A stretch of 36,442 bases of DNA from assembly GCA_025358055.1 (NCBI GenBank), contig JANYKV010000011.1, positions 1 through 36,442 on the forward strand, read 5' to 3'. Made by a program: the position numbers and the translations under genes. The notes under the pieces are model-generated. The model was not told the origin of the DNA. It saw only the letters and a list, made by a program, of their open reading frames with translations, and searched no databases. Below are positions 22,481 through 31,471 of this stretch, piece after piece; position 1 is the first letter of the stretch, and the number at the start of each line of letters is the position of its first letter. The DNA comes from Gemmatimonadota bacterium. Lineage in GTDB: Bacteria > Gemmatimonadota > Gemmatimonadetes > Gemmatimonadales > GWC2-71-9.

Positions 22481-24430
22481 TCATGGCACCAGACGTTTCG
22501 GCGTAAGCTTCCCCACCCAGACACCACTATTCATGTCGGTGGCGTACAGATACCCCTTGTGCGGTTGCGCACCCCAGGTCATGGGCACATTGGGGCGATA
22601 CCCCTTGGGTGATGCGGCCCAAATCGAGCCGATCTCGCGGCCCTGGGCGTAGAGATCGCCACGAAGCTCTCCGCTGACATCCACGGCCCGAATACCGGCT
22701 TCGAAATTACCGACATACAGGACATCGTCCTCCACCCAGACGTTGTGGCTGCCCATATTGGGCACCGAATATTCCGCCACCTTCTTCGGATGCTCGATGT
22801 CGCTCACATCGAGAATGTGCAACCGGCCCAACGTCTTGATGCGATCGCGCGAGGTATAGACGTCGAAGAATTGCGGGAAGACTTCATCGCCAATCACGAG
22901 ATATTTCTTGTAGCGGAACACAGTATGGGTGCCCGCCAGCATGTCCGGCGGGTAGAAATCGGTTGTGCTATAGGTATACCGGCTCACGAATTTCGGATTC
23001 TCCGGGCTGCCGCCTTTAATTCCATTCCCGACGTCGAGAATGATCGCGCCGTCTTTGAAATACGCGAGATAGGCCAGCCCGTCCTTGACCTGAATGTCGT
23101 GGAGATACCGGCCGGACGTTGCGCCCGTCGCGGGATCCGTGTACGCGTGCGCGTTGTCGACCTGCCACCGGCCCACTTCCCGCGGGTTCTTGGGATCGGC
23201 AAAGTCGATCACCTTCATCGCGCGGGCGCCATCGTCCGTGATGTAAACGTAGTGCCCGTCGATGAACGCGCTGTGCACCCCACTCGAAACGGTCGCGGTG
23301 TATTCCGATATGACTTTGGGATGGAGCGGGGAGCTCAAGTCGAGAAACGCGATCCCGTTTTTTCGAGAGGAGGCTCCTTCTCGGCTGATCACCCCGATTT
23401 TGCCATCCGGAGTCGTTGAGATGTCGTTGATGAGCCGGGCGTCGAACATTAGGGAATCGGCTTTGATCGGATTGGTCGGGTTGGAGATGTCGAATGCGTA
23501 AAGTCGGTCTGAAACCGTGCTCACGTAATAGACATCCCCGACAGCCCATCCTTCCGCGGCTTGGAGGTCGCTGAAGGTCACCGACCCGACCGCTTCAAAC
23601 GTGCGGTCATGGACCCTTGGCTTGACCACCACCGTGGTCCCATTGGTCACGTTCCCAACGATGGCGTTGACCACGTAGGATCCGGAGCGCTCAGCGACGA
23701 ACCCGCCGTCCGGGTATACGGAGGCGCCGCCGGAGTTGATCACCCAGCGAACCGGAGCATTGGAAACCGCGTGTCCGTGCGCGTCGAACCCCTTTGCGAT
23801 AAAATGCAGGACGTCCCCTGAGCGACCATCCCCGGGACCGCTGACCTCCAAACGAGCCACCGGGTTCTTGACCACTCGAACATGAAGCTCCCCGTGAGCC
23901 GCACCGACATCCGCCGTGATGACGGCGTCACCTGCCGCATGTCCGGTGACGATGCCGCCGGCATTCACCGTCGCGATGGATGCGGCGTTGGATCGAAACA
24001 CGAGCGACTGATTCCGGAGCGGCTCACGATCCTCGGTAAGCGGAGTCGCGGTAATAGTCATCAGGCCGCCCGGCACGAGCGCCTGCGTTTCCGCGTCGAG
24101 GGTGACCGTCACCGGGGGCTTTGCAAGAACCGTGATGTCCGCGACACCGGTCTTCCCCCCCACGCGGGCCATAACCCGCAGCGCTCCCTGACGGAAGGCG
24201 CGCACCAGCCCCTTCGGGTCGACCGCGGCGATTTCGAAGGGCCCCGAAAACCACAGGACCGTCCCGCCGTTGACCACGGTGCCACTCGCATCTTTGGCCC
24301 GGACCGACAGCTGCAATGTCTTCCCCGCGATGAGCGTTCCCCCGGCCGGGCTCACCTCCACGGAGGCCACCTGGGCCTCGAGCGAACCCACGAGGGATAG
24401 CAACAACGCGCACCAGAGCATGTGACCCAT
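22481..24430 (-). CDS. BIG2-like plus LVIVD-repeat secreted protein
   Basis: This encodes 649 residues from ATG 24430, with signal peptide MGHMLWCALLLSLVGSLEAQ; the upstream frame to 24607 is leader sequence. Residues 22-290 hold about three Ig-like domains of BIG2 type (VEVSPAGGTLIAGKTLQLSV; ATVNAGGIVTGHAAGDAVIT; PVARLEVSGPGDGRSGDVLH). Residues 310-640 carry LVIVD repeats with the pattern (L/I)xVxDVSxPxxPxxV; examples are LYAFDISNPTNPI, IAFLDLSSPLHPKVI, MKVIDFADPKNPREVG and LHILDVSDIEHPKKVAEY. These form a propeller-like surface structure. The role is unknown; association with M14 and CocE enzymes suggests a binding or scaffolding partner. The 49-bp leader repeat lies 58-106 bases upstream. 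Confidence 0.9.
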   Translation of the reverse strand: MGHMLWCALLLSLVGSLEAQVASVEVSPAGGTLIAGKTLQLSVRAKDASGTVVNGGTVLWFSGPFEIAAVDPKGLVRAFRQGALRVMARVGGKTGVADITVLAKPPVTVTLDAETQALVPGGLMTITATPLTEDREPLRNQSLVFRSNAASIATVNAGGIVTGHAAGDAVITADVGAAHGELHVRVVKNPVARLEVSGPGDGRSGDVLHFIAKGFDAHGHAVSNAPVRWVINSGGASVYPDGGFVAERSGSYVVNAIVGNVTNGTTVVVKPRVHDRTFEAVGSVTFSDLQAAEGWAVGDVYYVSTVSDRLYAFDISNPTNPIKADSLMFDARLINDISTTPDGKIGVISREGASSRKNGIAFLDLSSPLHPKVISEYTATVSSGVHSAFIDGHYVYITDDGARAMKVIDFADPKNPREVGRWQVDNAHAYTDPATGATSGRYLHDIQVKDGLAYLAYFKDGAIILDVGNGIKGGSPENPKFVSRYTYSTTDFYPPDMLAGTHTVFRYKKYLVIGDEVFPQFFDVYTSRDRIKTLGRLHILDVSDIEHPKKVAEYSVPNMGSHNVWVEDDVLYVGNFEAGIRAVDVSGELRGDLYAQGREIGSIWAASPKGYRPNVPMTWGAQPHKGYLYATDMNSGVWVGKLTPKRLVP

Positions 24431-24487
24431 AGACGCCTCCACGGCGGTCGCCACGCCCCGGACCGGAGGCGCGGCAACAATAAGCTG

Positions 24488-24536
24488 ATCGGAACTGCTC
24501 CTCGATGTTAGAGGACGCAGGAGCAGCCAGCAAGGG
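24488..24536 (-). repeat. 49-bp leader repeat, copy A
   Basis: This lies between the M14 gene stop and the LVIVD start. It shares 43 of 49 positions with copy B (27266-27314), including an identical 18-base core ending in GAGGACGC. In this copy CTGCTCCT (24495-24502) and AGGAGCAG (24519-24526) form a perfect 8-bp stem, and a smaller CCTC/GAGG stem with a 7-base loop is common to both copies. In gene sense it is in the 5' region of the LVIVD gene. Confidence 0.7.
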
Positions 24537-24537
24537 C

Positions 24538-27228
24538 TCAGGGGGACTTTGCCGCGACGGGCTTGACGGACACCGGGGGCGCGCTCCAGAACCCCGCCGT
24601 GCCCCATTGCTTGGCCGCTAGTTCACCGCCGAACAGCACGGCGTTGAAGACGACACGGAAGGTGCCGAAGGGTTGACCGCGCCATTGGGGCCGAAACCCG
24701 AGCAGAATGACGTGCCCCTTCCCATGATGGACATCCAGCGCCGCCGCGTACTTCTGGAGATGCTTTTCGCCGAGGAGATAGCCGGAGAGCCGCGGCGATC
24801 CTTCCGCTTGATACTTGGCGAGCGCAACCCCTTCGAAGCCCTCAAGGGTCGTAAACACCGGGCTGTCTTCCACAAACACTCGGGCTCGCTCGGACATCCC
24901 CGCCATGACGGGGTGCGCCGGGTCCACGGAGACTTCGAGAATCGAGCCGCTCGCGAAGAATTCCTTCGAATCCAACCCGGCCACGACGTTCTTGACCGGC
25001 AGGTGCAACTGCTCGATCGCGAAATCGCTGCTGGCGTTGAGGCAAATCAGCGTGCCGCCGTTCCGCACGAATACATCCAGAGCGCGTACCCCATCGTCTC
25101 CGATCCCTCCCTCATACCGGGGCGGGACCGACCCCTTCGCGTACCCGTCGCGGAGGCCGCGCGGGCTATCGGAGGCCAACAAAATCGCGTCAAATCGCTG
25201 ACCCAACTCACCGGCTTGGAAATCGGTGTTGGTAATCGTCGCATAGCTGAATCCGTACTGATCGAACAGCCACCGTGTCCACCCCTCGTCCATGCTCGCG
25301 CGCCACGGCTTGTACTCCGCAATCCGAGACCGCACCAGCGCCCCGCCGGCGTTGGTGCTTCGGACCGCATGCACTCGTAGTTCCTCCACCCAATGAGCCA
25401 CCTTATCCTCGGCCACCCCGGCCACGACGTAGCGGCCACTGGCCGTCCCGGTACCCGGTTCGAACCGGACCGTGCCGCCGACGCCCAAGGCGCGGTTGAG
25501 GAAGCGGAAGGCATTGTTCTCCGCCGGGTCGAGCGCAAGGTGGGGGCCGGCCCCCGTGATCCGGCCGGGCGGTGGAACAATGGCCGCCGCGCTCGGGTTT
25601 GACGTCAGCGGGGCATCGGGCGCGGCGCTGGCGCCGGCTGAGTCTCCCGTCAGAGGCACGAGCGCCGCGCGAAACCCATTCGAAAGCGGCTCTTTCGCCG
25701 CGATGACACGGACGTCCATTTGATACGGCAGCGTCCAGCCTGCCGCATCGTAGGGCTGTTCCGGCGGACCATCGGGATACTCGCGGAGATCGGGATACTC
25801 CTGCGCCTCGAGCACTTGCCGGGCCAGCTCGGCGAACTCTTGGTTCATCGGAATCACCCACGTGCCGCTAGGGTAGGTCGCCCCTTCATGCGTCGCGTCC
25901 GTGCCGAGTTGTGACACCCGAATTCCATTGAACGCCAGGCGGCGGAGGAGTTCCGCGGCCGCCATCGGATCGTGTTGCGCCTGAAGCACGAAATAGGCGT
26001 ACGGAGGTTCGCGCTCGTAGCGGTGAATGGCGTCGCGGCCCGCTTGATATCGGTTGTAGAGGAGCTCCTCTCGATATTTGGCCGCGTAGTCCAGGACCGA
26101 GACGGAGGCCGTGCGCATATAGTCCACCGCATCACGCAACCGCCACCAGCCGCCCGGCCATGGGCTGGCGTAGAGCGTGCCGGCCCGGAGGTCCCGCATG
26201 CTTTTCGGGAATTCGTCGATCGTGTAGAAATGCGGCGTCGCATAGCGGTAGAGTGCGGTTTCGGTCCAAAATGATGCGATGTTCTGGAGCATCGGCATGT
26301 AGTCGATGTAGCCGGGATACCACGCATCGAACCCGGTTCCCATGTGGGTCGCGCCGACCTGCCCGTTCGCCTCCAGGCCCTGCGCGATCAGCATGCCAAT
26401 CGCATTCACCTCGCGTGACATCAACCCCGCGACCCGCGTCGCGATCGGCTCCGCGAACGGCGGCAACCAGATCCGCGTGGGGAAGGGCGCCGTCTGGTGG
26501 TGTACGTAGATCACTTGAGGCTCCCAGTGGCGCCACGTGCGACTCACCACGCGCGATTCCGGCACGTTCAGCATATACGCGTCGCGGTTGTTGTCGTGCC
26601 CGACGTACTTCTGGTACAACTCGTGGAGCGGCGATACTTCGTACGGGGTCCCCACATTCTCGCGATACCAATTGGCCACGATGCTTTGCCCATCCGGGTT
26701 GAGGGAAGGCCACAAGAAAAGGATTACGTTGTCCAAGATCGCCTTGGTCTTGGGCTCTTCCGCCGAGGCCAAGAGGTCATAGGCCAATTGAATCGTGTGT
26801 TGCGCTCCCGCCACCTCAGACGCATGTAACCCGCCGCTGATGTCCACGAAGGCCTTGCCTTCCCGCGCGAGCCGGTGGGCCTCGACGTCGGTAAGGCCGG
26901 TGGGATGCGCGAGCCGTTCCGCGATGCCGCGATACCGTTCGATGTTCTTGAGATTCTCCGGCGAGGAGATTAGGGCGACATACCAGGGCCGGCCTTCCGA
27001 AGTTTTTCCAACCTCCACAAGAGTGAGGCGATCACTTGCCTGGTCGAGCCGGCGGAAATAGGCCAGCGACTCTTCATACGTGGCGAGTTTGAAATCATCG
27101 CCCGGCCGAAAACCGAGTACCGACTCGGGAGTGGGGAGTGCCGCCTGCTGCGCCCAGCCGGGGGTCGTGAGGCAGACGAGCGAGACGAGAGCCACGGAGG
27201 CACGACGGAAAGGCAAACCGAATCGCAT
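24538..27228 (-). CDS. secreted M14-family zinc carboxypeptidase
   Basis: This encodes 896 residues from ATG 27228, chosen because the signal peptide MRFGLPFRRASVALVSLVCL...GWAQ starts there; the frame opens at 27267. The M14 domain (about 45-400) shows the zinc motif HASE (His135, Glu138), the substrate-binding NPDG (177-180) and a later YVHHQT (His243/His244) that supplies the third zinc ligand. About 500 further residues follow, including a glutamine-amidotransferase-like or DUF-type C-terminal region (VRALDVFVRNGGTLICLNASSDF, GKGHVILLGFRPQWRGQP). It probably trims or degrades peptides in the periplasm or outside the cell. It is the first gene of the M14-LVIVD-CocE group and diverges from the DUF2817 peptidase. 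Copy B of the leader repeat is 38-86 bases upstream. Confidence 0.92.
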   Translation of the reverse strand: MRFGLPFRRASVALVSLVCLTTPGWAQQAALPTPESVLGFRPGDDFKLATYEESLAYFRRLDQASDRLTLVEVGKTSEGRPWYVALISSPENLKNIERYRGIAERLAHPTGLTDVEAHRLAREGKAFVDISGGLHASEVAGAQHTIQLAYDLLASAEEPKTKAILDNVILFLWPSLNPDGQSIVANWYRENVGTPYEVSPLHELYQKYVGHDNNRDAYMLNVPESRVVSRTWRHWEPQVIYVHHQTAPFPTRIWLPPFAEPIATRVAGLMSREVNAIGMLIAQGLEANGQVGATHMGTGFDAWYPGYIDYMPMLQNIASFWTETALYRYATPHFYTIDEFPKSMRDLRAGTLYASPWPGGWWRLRDAVDYMRTASVSVLDYAAKYREELLYNRYQAGRDAIHRYEREPPYAYFVLQAQHDPMAAAELLRRLAFNGIRVSQLGTDATHEGATYPSGTWVIPMNQEFAELARQVLEAQEYPDLREYPDGPPEQPYDAAGWTLPYQMDVRVIAAKEPLSNGFRAALVPLTGDSAGASAAPDAPLTSNPSAAAIVPPPGRITGAGPHLALDPAENNAFRFLNRALGVGGTVRFEPGTGTASGRYVVAGVAEDKVAHWVEELRVHAVRSTNAGGALVRSRIAEYKPWRASMDEGWTRWLFDQYGFSYATITNTDFQAGELGQRFDAILLASDSPRGLRDGYAKGSVPPRYEGGIGDDGVRALDVFVRNGGTLICLNASSDFAIEQLHLPVKNVVAGLDSKEFFASGSILEVSVDPAHPVMAGMSERARVFVEDSPVFTTLEGFEGVALAKYQAEGSPRLSGYLLGEKHLQKYAAALDVHHGKGHVILLGFRPQWRGQPFGTFRVVFNAVLFGGELAAKQWGTAGFWSAPPVSVKPVAAKSP

Positions 27229-27265
27229 CGGGTTTCTCCGAGAAGGCACCACGGGACAACAAGGC

Positions 27266-27314
27266 ATCGGAACCGAGCCTCGATGTTAGAGGACGCGAGA
27301 GCCGCCAGCAAGGG
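27266..27314 (-). repeat. 49-bp leader repeat, copy B
   Basis: This is the second copy of the repeat at 24488-24536, located upstream of the M14 gene in the divergent region with DUF2817. Differences from copy A fall in the two outer stem arms (three in each), while the central 18 bases and both outer flanks are identical. The outer stem is weaker here; the inner CCTC/GAGG stem remains. Confidence 0.7.
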
Positions 27315-27405
27315 GCAACGGTCCACTTCCGTTTCGCCCGGCTTTCTCGTACCATGTGTGTGGCTCCACTCCACTCATGCAAATCGATCGCTACCCCACG
27401 TTGGA

Positions 27406-28500
27406 GTGTCGATTCTGGCCGATTCCCCGCCGGTTCGTGAATATTTCTCAACGAATGCGAGCGAGGCCACGACCAAGTTCGGCGCGGCCTGCACCGCCGC
27501 GAAGGTGCCTGTCGAGTCGATTCTTCATCCCCTCACCGCGCCCGACGGAAGTCCGCTCGTGGTCAGCATCGCGCGACTCGGAGCACTCGACGCGAGTCGC
27601 CGACTCCTCGTGCTGTCCGCGGTTCATGGCGTCGAGGGGTTCGCCGGTGCGGGAGTCCAAACCGGACTCGCCGACCAAACAAGGGCGCTTCTCCCGCCTG
27701 ACACGTCCATCATTCTGGTCCATCTCCTCAATCCGTGGGGAGTCGCTTGGAACCGACGGGAAGATCACGAAAACGTCGACGTATTCCGAAACCTGCTATA
27801 TCACGACCATCCCAGCACCCCGGATCCACTCTTCGACGAGATCGACGCGGCCCTCGATCTCCCCCATTGGACTGACCCCGCCAGGAATGACGATACGCGT
27901 CAAGCCTTGGCGGCGCGCTATGGGGTCGATCGGCTCATCGCAGCGGTCCGTCGGGGACAGCATCACAAGCCGCGTGGGCTCTCCTACCACGGTCAGGGCC
28001 GGTGCTGGTCCACCAAAGTGCTGCACGACGTGGTCGACCGATATCTCGCGGGGGCGCGACGCGTTGCCGTCATCGACACGCATACCGGCTTTGGCCCGCA
28101 CGGACACGGTCTTGTGATGTCCTACGACCCACCCGGTAGCGTTCAGCACCAGCGCGTCTCGCGCTGGATGCGCGGCGACCTTTATACGCCCGGATCGGAC
28201 GCGGATATCCCGGCCCATCCGAGGACGCCCTACGGCTTCATCGAAAATCGGATTCCCGGCGCAGAGGTCACGGCGACCATTCTGGAGTACGGCACCGAAC
28301 CACCGGAGATCACCCGCGACCTCTTCCCCGCAAACGCGCATTATCATCTGTATGGCAATCCCCGCTCCCCGGAAGGATTGGAAGTCGGTGTTCGCTACCG
28401 CCGGTTCCTCTACCCCGAAACCGACCCATGGAAAGCTGCGGTGTGGACCCGGGGGCTGGAGGTCGTGACCATCGTGTTGCGCGGGATGAGCGATTGGTGA
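27406..28500 (+). CDS. DUF2817 M14-like metallopeptidase
   Basis: This encodes 364 residues from GTG 27406. The frame is open to 27283, but that part includes the 49-bp repeat and is not protein-like; no ATG lies in frame, so the start is uncertain. Homology to DUF2817 starts with PVREYFSTNASEATTKF. The zinc motif HGVEG (His74, Glu77 in SAVHGVEGFAGAGVQTG) and a later DTHTGFGPHG (around residue 220) match the carboxypeptidase-like fold of this family. ILEYGTEPPE near the C-terminus carries a probable catalytic Glu. It has no signal peptide, so it probably hydrolyses an amide bond in the cytoplasm. Its TGA overlaps the MFS gene start by four bases, so it is the first gene of that operon. Confidence 0.85.
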   Translation: MSILADSPPVREYFSTNASEATTKFGAACTAAKVPVESILHPLTAPDGSPLVVSIARLGALDASRRLLVLSAVHGVEGFAGAGVQTGLADQTRALLPPDTSIILVHLLNPWGVAWNRREDHENVDVFRNLLYHDHPSTPDPLFDEIDAALDLPHWTDPARNDDTRQALAARYGVDRLIAAVRRGQHHKPRGLSYHGQGRCWSTKVLHDVVDRYLAGARRVAVIDTHTGFGPHGHGLVMSYDPPGSVQHQRVSRWMRGDLYTPGSDADIPAHPRTPYGFIENRIPGAEVTATILEYGTEPPEITRDLFPANAHYHLYGNPRSPEGLEVGVRYRRFLYPETDPWKAAVWTRGLEVVTIVLRGMSDW

Positions 28501-29795
28501 ACGACTACCCTTCCCCGCGGTATGCTTGGTCGGTCGTCGGTCTCCTGATGACGGCGTACGCGTTTTCCTTCGTCGATCGGCAGATCCTCAACCTCCTCGT
28601 CGGGCCGATTCGCCGAGATCTCCATCTCAGCGATACCGAGATGAGCCTCCTGCAAGGCCTCGCCTTCGCATTGTTCTATGCCGTGTTGGGCATTCCGCTT
28701 GGACGCCTAGCCGATCGCACCAGCCGACGCGGCCTGATAGCGGTCGGAATCACTCTGTGGAGCCTGATGACGGGGCTCTGCGGCGTCGCTCGCAATTTCA
28801 CCCAACTGTTCCTGGCCCGAATCGGCGTCGGCATCGGCGAAGCGGCATTGTCTCCCGCCGCCTACTCCCTGATGGCGGACTATTTCCCACCGAACCGATT
28901 GGCGCGCGCGGCCAGCGTATACTATTTCGGGGTCCACATTGGAAGCGCCTTGGCTCTGGTCGTGGGTGGCATCGTGCTCAAAGCACTGAGTCACACCGAG
29001 ACCCTGTCACTGCCTCTGCTGGGATCAGTACACGTCTGGCAAGTCGCGTTCATCCTCGTAGGGATCCCGGGCCTGCTTTTGGCGCCCTTCTTTGCCGCCA
29101 TTCGGGAACCTCGCGATGACAAAGCACGACGATCCTCCTCCGCAATACCGTTCCCCGAGGCCGTGCTATTCCTCCGCGCTCGTTGGCGGGTTTACCTCCC
29201 CCACTTCGCCGGCTTCTCCCTCATCTCCCTCGCAGCCTACGGCGCAGGCGCGTGGGCTCCCTCGTTCTTCATCCGCACTTTCGGATGGGCCGCGGGGGAC
29301 GTGGGCCTGGTGCTCGGTCTGATGAGCCTGGTGTGTGGCACGACCGGTGTCTACACCGGAGGATGGATCGCGGACACTCTGTACCAGAGGGGGTACCTAG
29401 ACGGGACGTTACGCACCGCGATGTTCGGAGCACTGTTCCTCACCCCCTGCGCCATCCTCGGGCCGCTTATGCCGACTGCCGGGTTAGCCCTCACTTTTGG
29501 AATCGCCAGCACTTTCCTCACCGCCCTGCCGTTCGGCGTGGCCGCCGCCGCCATCCAGCTCGTCACCCCCGCGCCGATGCGGGCTCAAATGATTGCCACG
29601 TACCTCTTTTGTGGGACCCTCATTGGACTCGGCGGAGGACCGACCCTGATCGCTTTGATCACCGATCACGTGTTTGGTCGCGAGGATGCGTTGCGCTATT
29701 CCATGTCCATCGTCGGCGGCGTGATTCTCCCGGTGGCGGCCTTCATTCTCTTTCGCGGCCTGAAGCCCTTCGCTGCGGCGGTCGCGCAGCGATGA
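28497..29795 (+). CDS. MFS transporter
   Basis: This encodes 432 residues with 12 predicted membrane segments. Loop 2-3 has the MFS motif GRLADRTSRRG and the first segments read YAFSFVDRQILNLLVGPI, typical of the MFS branch with sphingosine-1-phosphate/Spns-like and metabolite transporters (FVDRQIL plus RIGVGIGEAALSPAAYSLMADYF). It probably imports an organic acid, amide or peptide-like compound with protons. GTG 28497 forms a GTGA overlap with the DUF2817 stop; the end overlaps the SDR start as ATGA. These overlaps show translational coupling, implying that the transporter feeds the catabolic enzymes on either side. Confidence 0.92.
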   Translation: MNDYPSPRYAWSVVGLLMTAYAFSFVDRQILNLLVGPIRRDLHLSDTEMSLLQGLAFALFYAVLGIPLGRLADRTSRRGLIAVGITLWSLMTGLCGVARNFTQLFLARIGVGIGEAALSPAAYSLMADYFPPNRLARAASVYYFGVHIGSALALVVGGIVLKALSHTETLSLPLLGSVHVWQVAFILVGIPGLLLAPFFAAIREPRDDKARRSSSAIPFPEAVLFLRARWRVYLPHFAGFSLISLAAYGAGAWAPSFFIRTFGWAAGDVGLVLGLMSLVCGTTGVYTGGWIADTLYQRGYLDGTLRTAMFGALFLTPCAILGPLMPTAGLALTFGIASTFLTALPFGVAAAAIQLVTPAPMRAQMIATYLFCGTLIGLGGGPTLIALITDHVFGREDALRYSMSIVGGVILPVAAFILFRGLKPFAAAVAQR

Positions 29796-30556
29796 GGCTC
29801 GCGGGAGTGACGGCTATCATCACCGGGGGAGCGTCGGGTTTGGGGGAAGCGACGGCTCGCGCCCTCGCAGCCGGAGGTGCTCGGGTTGCAGTATTCGATC
29901 TCGATCAGGCGGGTGCGGAGGCCATCGCCGGCCCCATGGGCGGTGCGGGGTTCGCCTGCGACATCACCGATGAAGCGGCCGTCCAACAGGCCCTAGCCCG
30001 GGTTCGGCAATCGCTTGGTGTGTCAAGGATCATCGTCAATTGCGCGGGCATCGGCGGTGGCGGCTTCCGCACGGCCGGCCCCAAAGGACCTCACCCGCTC
30101 GACCTCTTCCGCCGATTGATGGACGTGCACCTGACCGGAGCCTTCAATATCGCGCGATTGGGCGCCCAGGCCATGCTCGAAGCCCCTCTGCGATCCGACG
30201 GGGAGCGCGGCGTGATCATACATACCTCGTCGATCGCAGCGACGGATGGCCCCGTCGGTATGGTGGCCTACAGCGCCGCCAAGGCCGGGGTGATTGGGCT
30301 CACTTTGCCGATGGCGCGCGACCTCGCGCCAGCAGGCATTCGAGTGTGTACCATCATCGCTGGCAACTTCGAAACCCCCATGCTGGCCGGGGTGCGGGAT
30401 GCGTTGCGCTCAACGCTCCTGGCGATGCAGCCGTTCCCGAATCGTTTTGGCCGGCCGGAGGAGTTCGCCCGCCTCGCGTGCCATATTTGCGAGAACTCAA
30501 TGCTCAACGGGGTGGCCATCCGGCTGGATGGTGGCCTCCGGCTCAACGTCACCTAG
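29792..30556 (+). CDS. short-chain dehydrogenase, 3-hydroxyacyl-CoA dehydrogenase type
   Basis: This encodes 254 residues, the usual SDR length. The Rossmann motif is TGGASGLG (11-18), followed by FDLD at the end of strand 2 (Asp selecting NAD), NCAG, and the catalytic Ser147, Tyr160 and Lys164 (SSIAATDGPVGMVAYSAAK). The overall pattern, with FNIARLGAQAM and FPNRFGRPEEFARLA, resembles HSD17B10-type 3-hydroxyacyl-CoA/2-methyl-3-hydroxybutyryl-CoA dehydrogenases. It would oxidise the hydroxyacyl-CoA made by the hydratase encoded downstream. ATG 29792 overlaps the MFS stop by four bases. A 75-base gap with a small hairpin follows before the hydratase. Confidence 0.92.
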   Translation: MRLAGVTAIITGGASGLGEATARALAAGGARVAVFDLDQAGAEAIAGPMGGAGFACDITDEAAVQQALARVRQSLGVSRIIVNCAGIGGGGFRTAGPKGPHPLDLFRRLMDVHLTGAFNIARLGAQAMLEAPLRSDGERGVIIHTSSIAATDGPVGMVAYSAAKAGVIGLTLPMARDLAPAGIRVCTIIAGNFETPMLAGVRDALRSTLLAMQPFPNRFGRPEEFARLACHICENSMLNGVAIRLDGGLRLNVT

Positions 30557-30584
30557 CAGCGCGCACCAGCGCCCGAGTTGGGGC
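30554..30584 (+). repeat. post-stop hairpin motif, copy 1
   Basis: This begins at the TAG of the SDR gene. The sequence TAGCAGCGCGCACCAG is followed by a GCCC/GGGC stem with a 6-base loop. A related motif starts at the stop codon of the OYE gene (35742-35773); about 24 of 31 aligned positions agree with one gap. There is no U-tract. Possibly a 3'-end structure or a small dispersed repeat. Confidence 0.4.
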
Positions 30585-30631
30585 AATTGCATCGAACGGG
30601 TTGACTCGGACTTGTCCGAGGGGAGTACCAC

Positions 30632-31471
30632 ATGACCGAAACATCCCTGATTCTCTACGAAACCCCCGCGCCCCGAATCGCGCGCATCGTCCTCAACCGT
30701 CCGGGCAAGCGGAACGCGCAGGATACCGCATTGCTCTACGCGCTCAACGAAGCGTTCGATCGGGCGGCGCGGGACGACGAGGTCACCGTGATCGTCCTGG
30801 CGGCCAACGGCCCTCACTTTTCCGCTGGACACGATCTCAGTGAAACCGACCACCTCGCTCACCTACGAGCCCATCGTCAGGTGGGCACCTGGAGTGGCTT
30901 CGCTGGAATCGGCGCAGAGGCCACCACGGCGCGAGAGCGTGAGATCTACCTCGGGTTCTCGGAGCGCTGGCGGAACATTCCAAAGCCTACCATCGCGCAG
31001 GTTCAAGGCAAGTGCATTGCGGGCGGCTTGATGCTCATTTGGCCCTGCGACCTCATCGTGGCCAGCGAGGACGCTCTGTTCCAGGACAACACACTCCTCA
31101 TGGGCATTCCCGGCGTCGAATTCTTTGCCCACCCCTGGGAACTCGGCGCGCGCCCGGCCAAAGAATGGCTCTTCACTGCCGACTGGCTCACCGCAGCGGA
31201 TGCTCATCGGCGGGGAATGGTCAACCGAGTTGTGCCCAACGAGCGGCTCGAGGCGGAGGTGCTGTCGCTGGCCCAGCGTATTGCCGAGCGATCACCGTAT
31301 GCGCTCAAACTGGCCAAAGAAGCCATCAACGCCGCCCAGGATGCTCAGGGCCGAGTGTCGGCCATGCACCTCGCCTTCGTGAGCCACCAGCTCGCTCATA
31401 GTCACTGCGTGCAAGTGCACGGACTGCCGATCGATCCAGCCGGAATCTCGCCGGCGGTGAGACGGCCGTGA
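30632..31471 (+). CDS. enoyl-CoA hydratase/isomerase family protein
   Basis: This encodes 279 residues of the crotonase fold. The oxyanion-hole segments are visible: HFSAGHDLSE near residue 62 and QGKCIAGGLMLIWPCDLIVAS near 126. The region IPGVEFFAHPWELGARPAKEWLFT, followed by AADAHRRGMVNRVVP, is typical of hydratases acting on enoyl-CoA esters. The usual catalytic Glu pair is not fully obvious (the second position reads near IPGVEFF), so it might be a related hydrolase or isomerase. ATG 30632 has GAGGGGAG about seven bases upstream. It overlaps the acyl-CoA synthetase start by four bases (GTGA). It belongs to the DUF2817-MFS-SDR-ECH-ACS group. Confidence 0.9.
   Translation: MTETSLILYETPAPRIARIVLNRPGKRNAQDTALLYALNEAFDRAARDDEVTVIVLAANGPHFSAGHDLSETDHLAHLRAHRQVGTWSGFAGIGAEATTAREREIYLGFSERWRNIPKPTIAQVQGKCIAGGLMLIWPCDLIVASEDALFQDNTLLMGIPGVEFFAHPWELGARPAKEWLFTADWLTAADAHRRGMVNRVVPNERLEAEVLSLAQRIAERSPYALKLAKEAINAAQDAQGRVSAMHLAFVSHQLAHSHCVQVHGLPIDPAGISPAVRRP

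Noticed and set aside
21559-22506. 315-codon + frame opposite the CocE gene
   Set aside because: It is antisense to a hydrolase with a complete triad and lacks any family motif.
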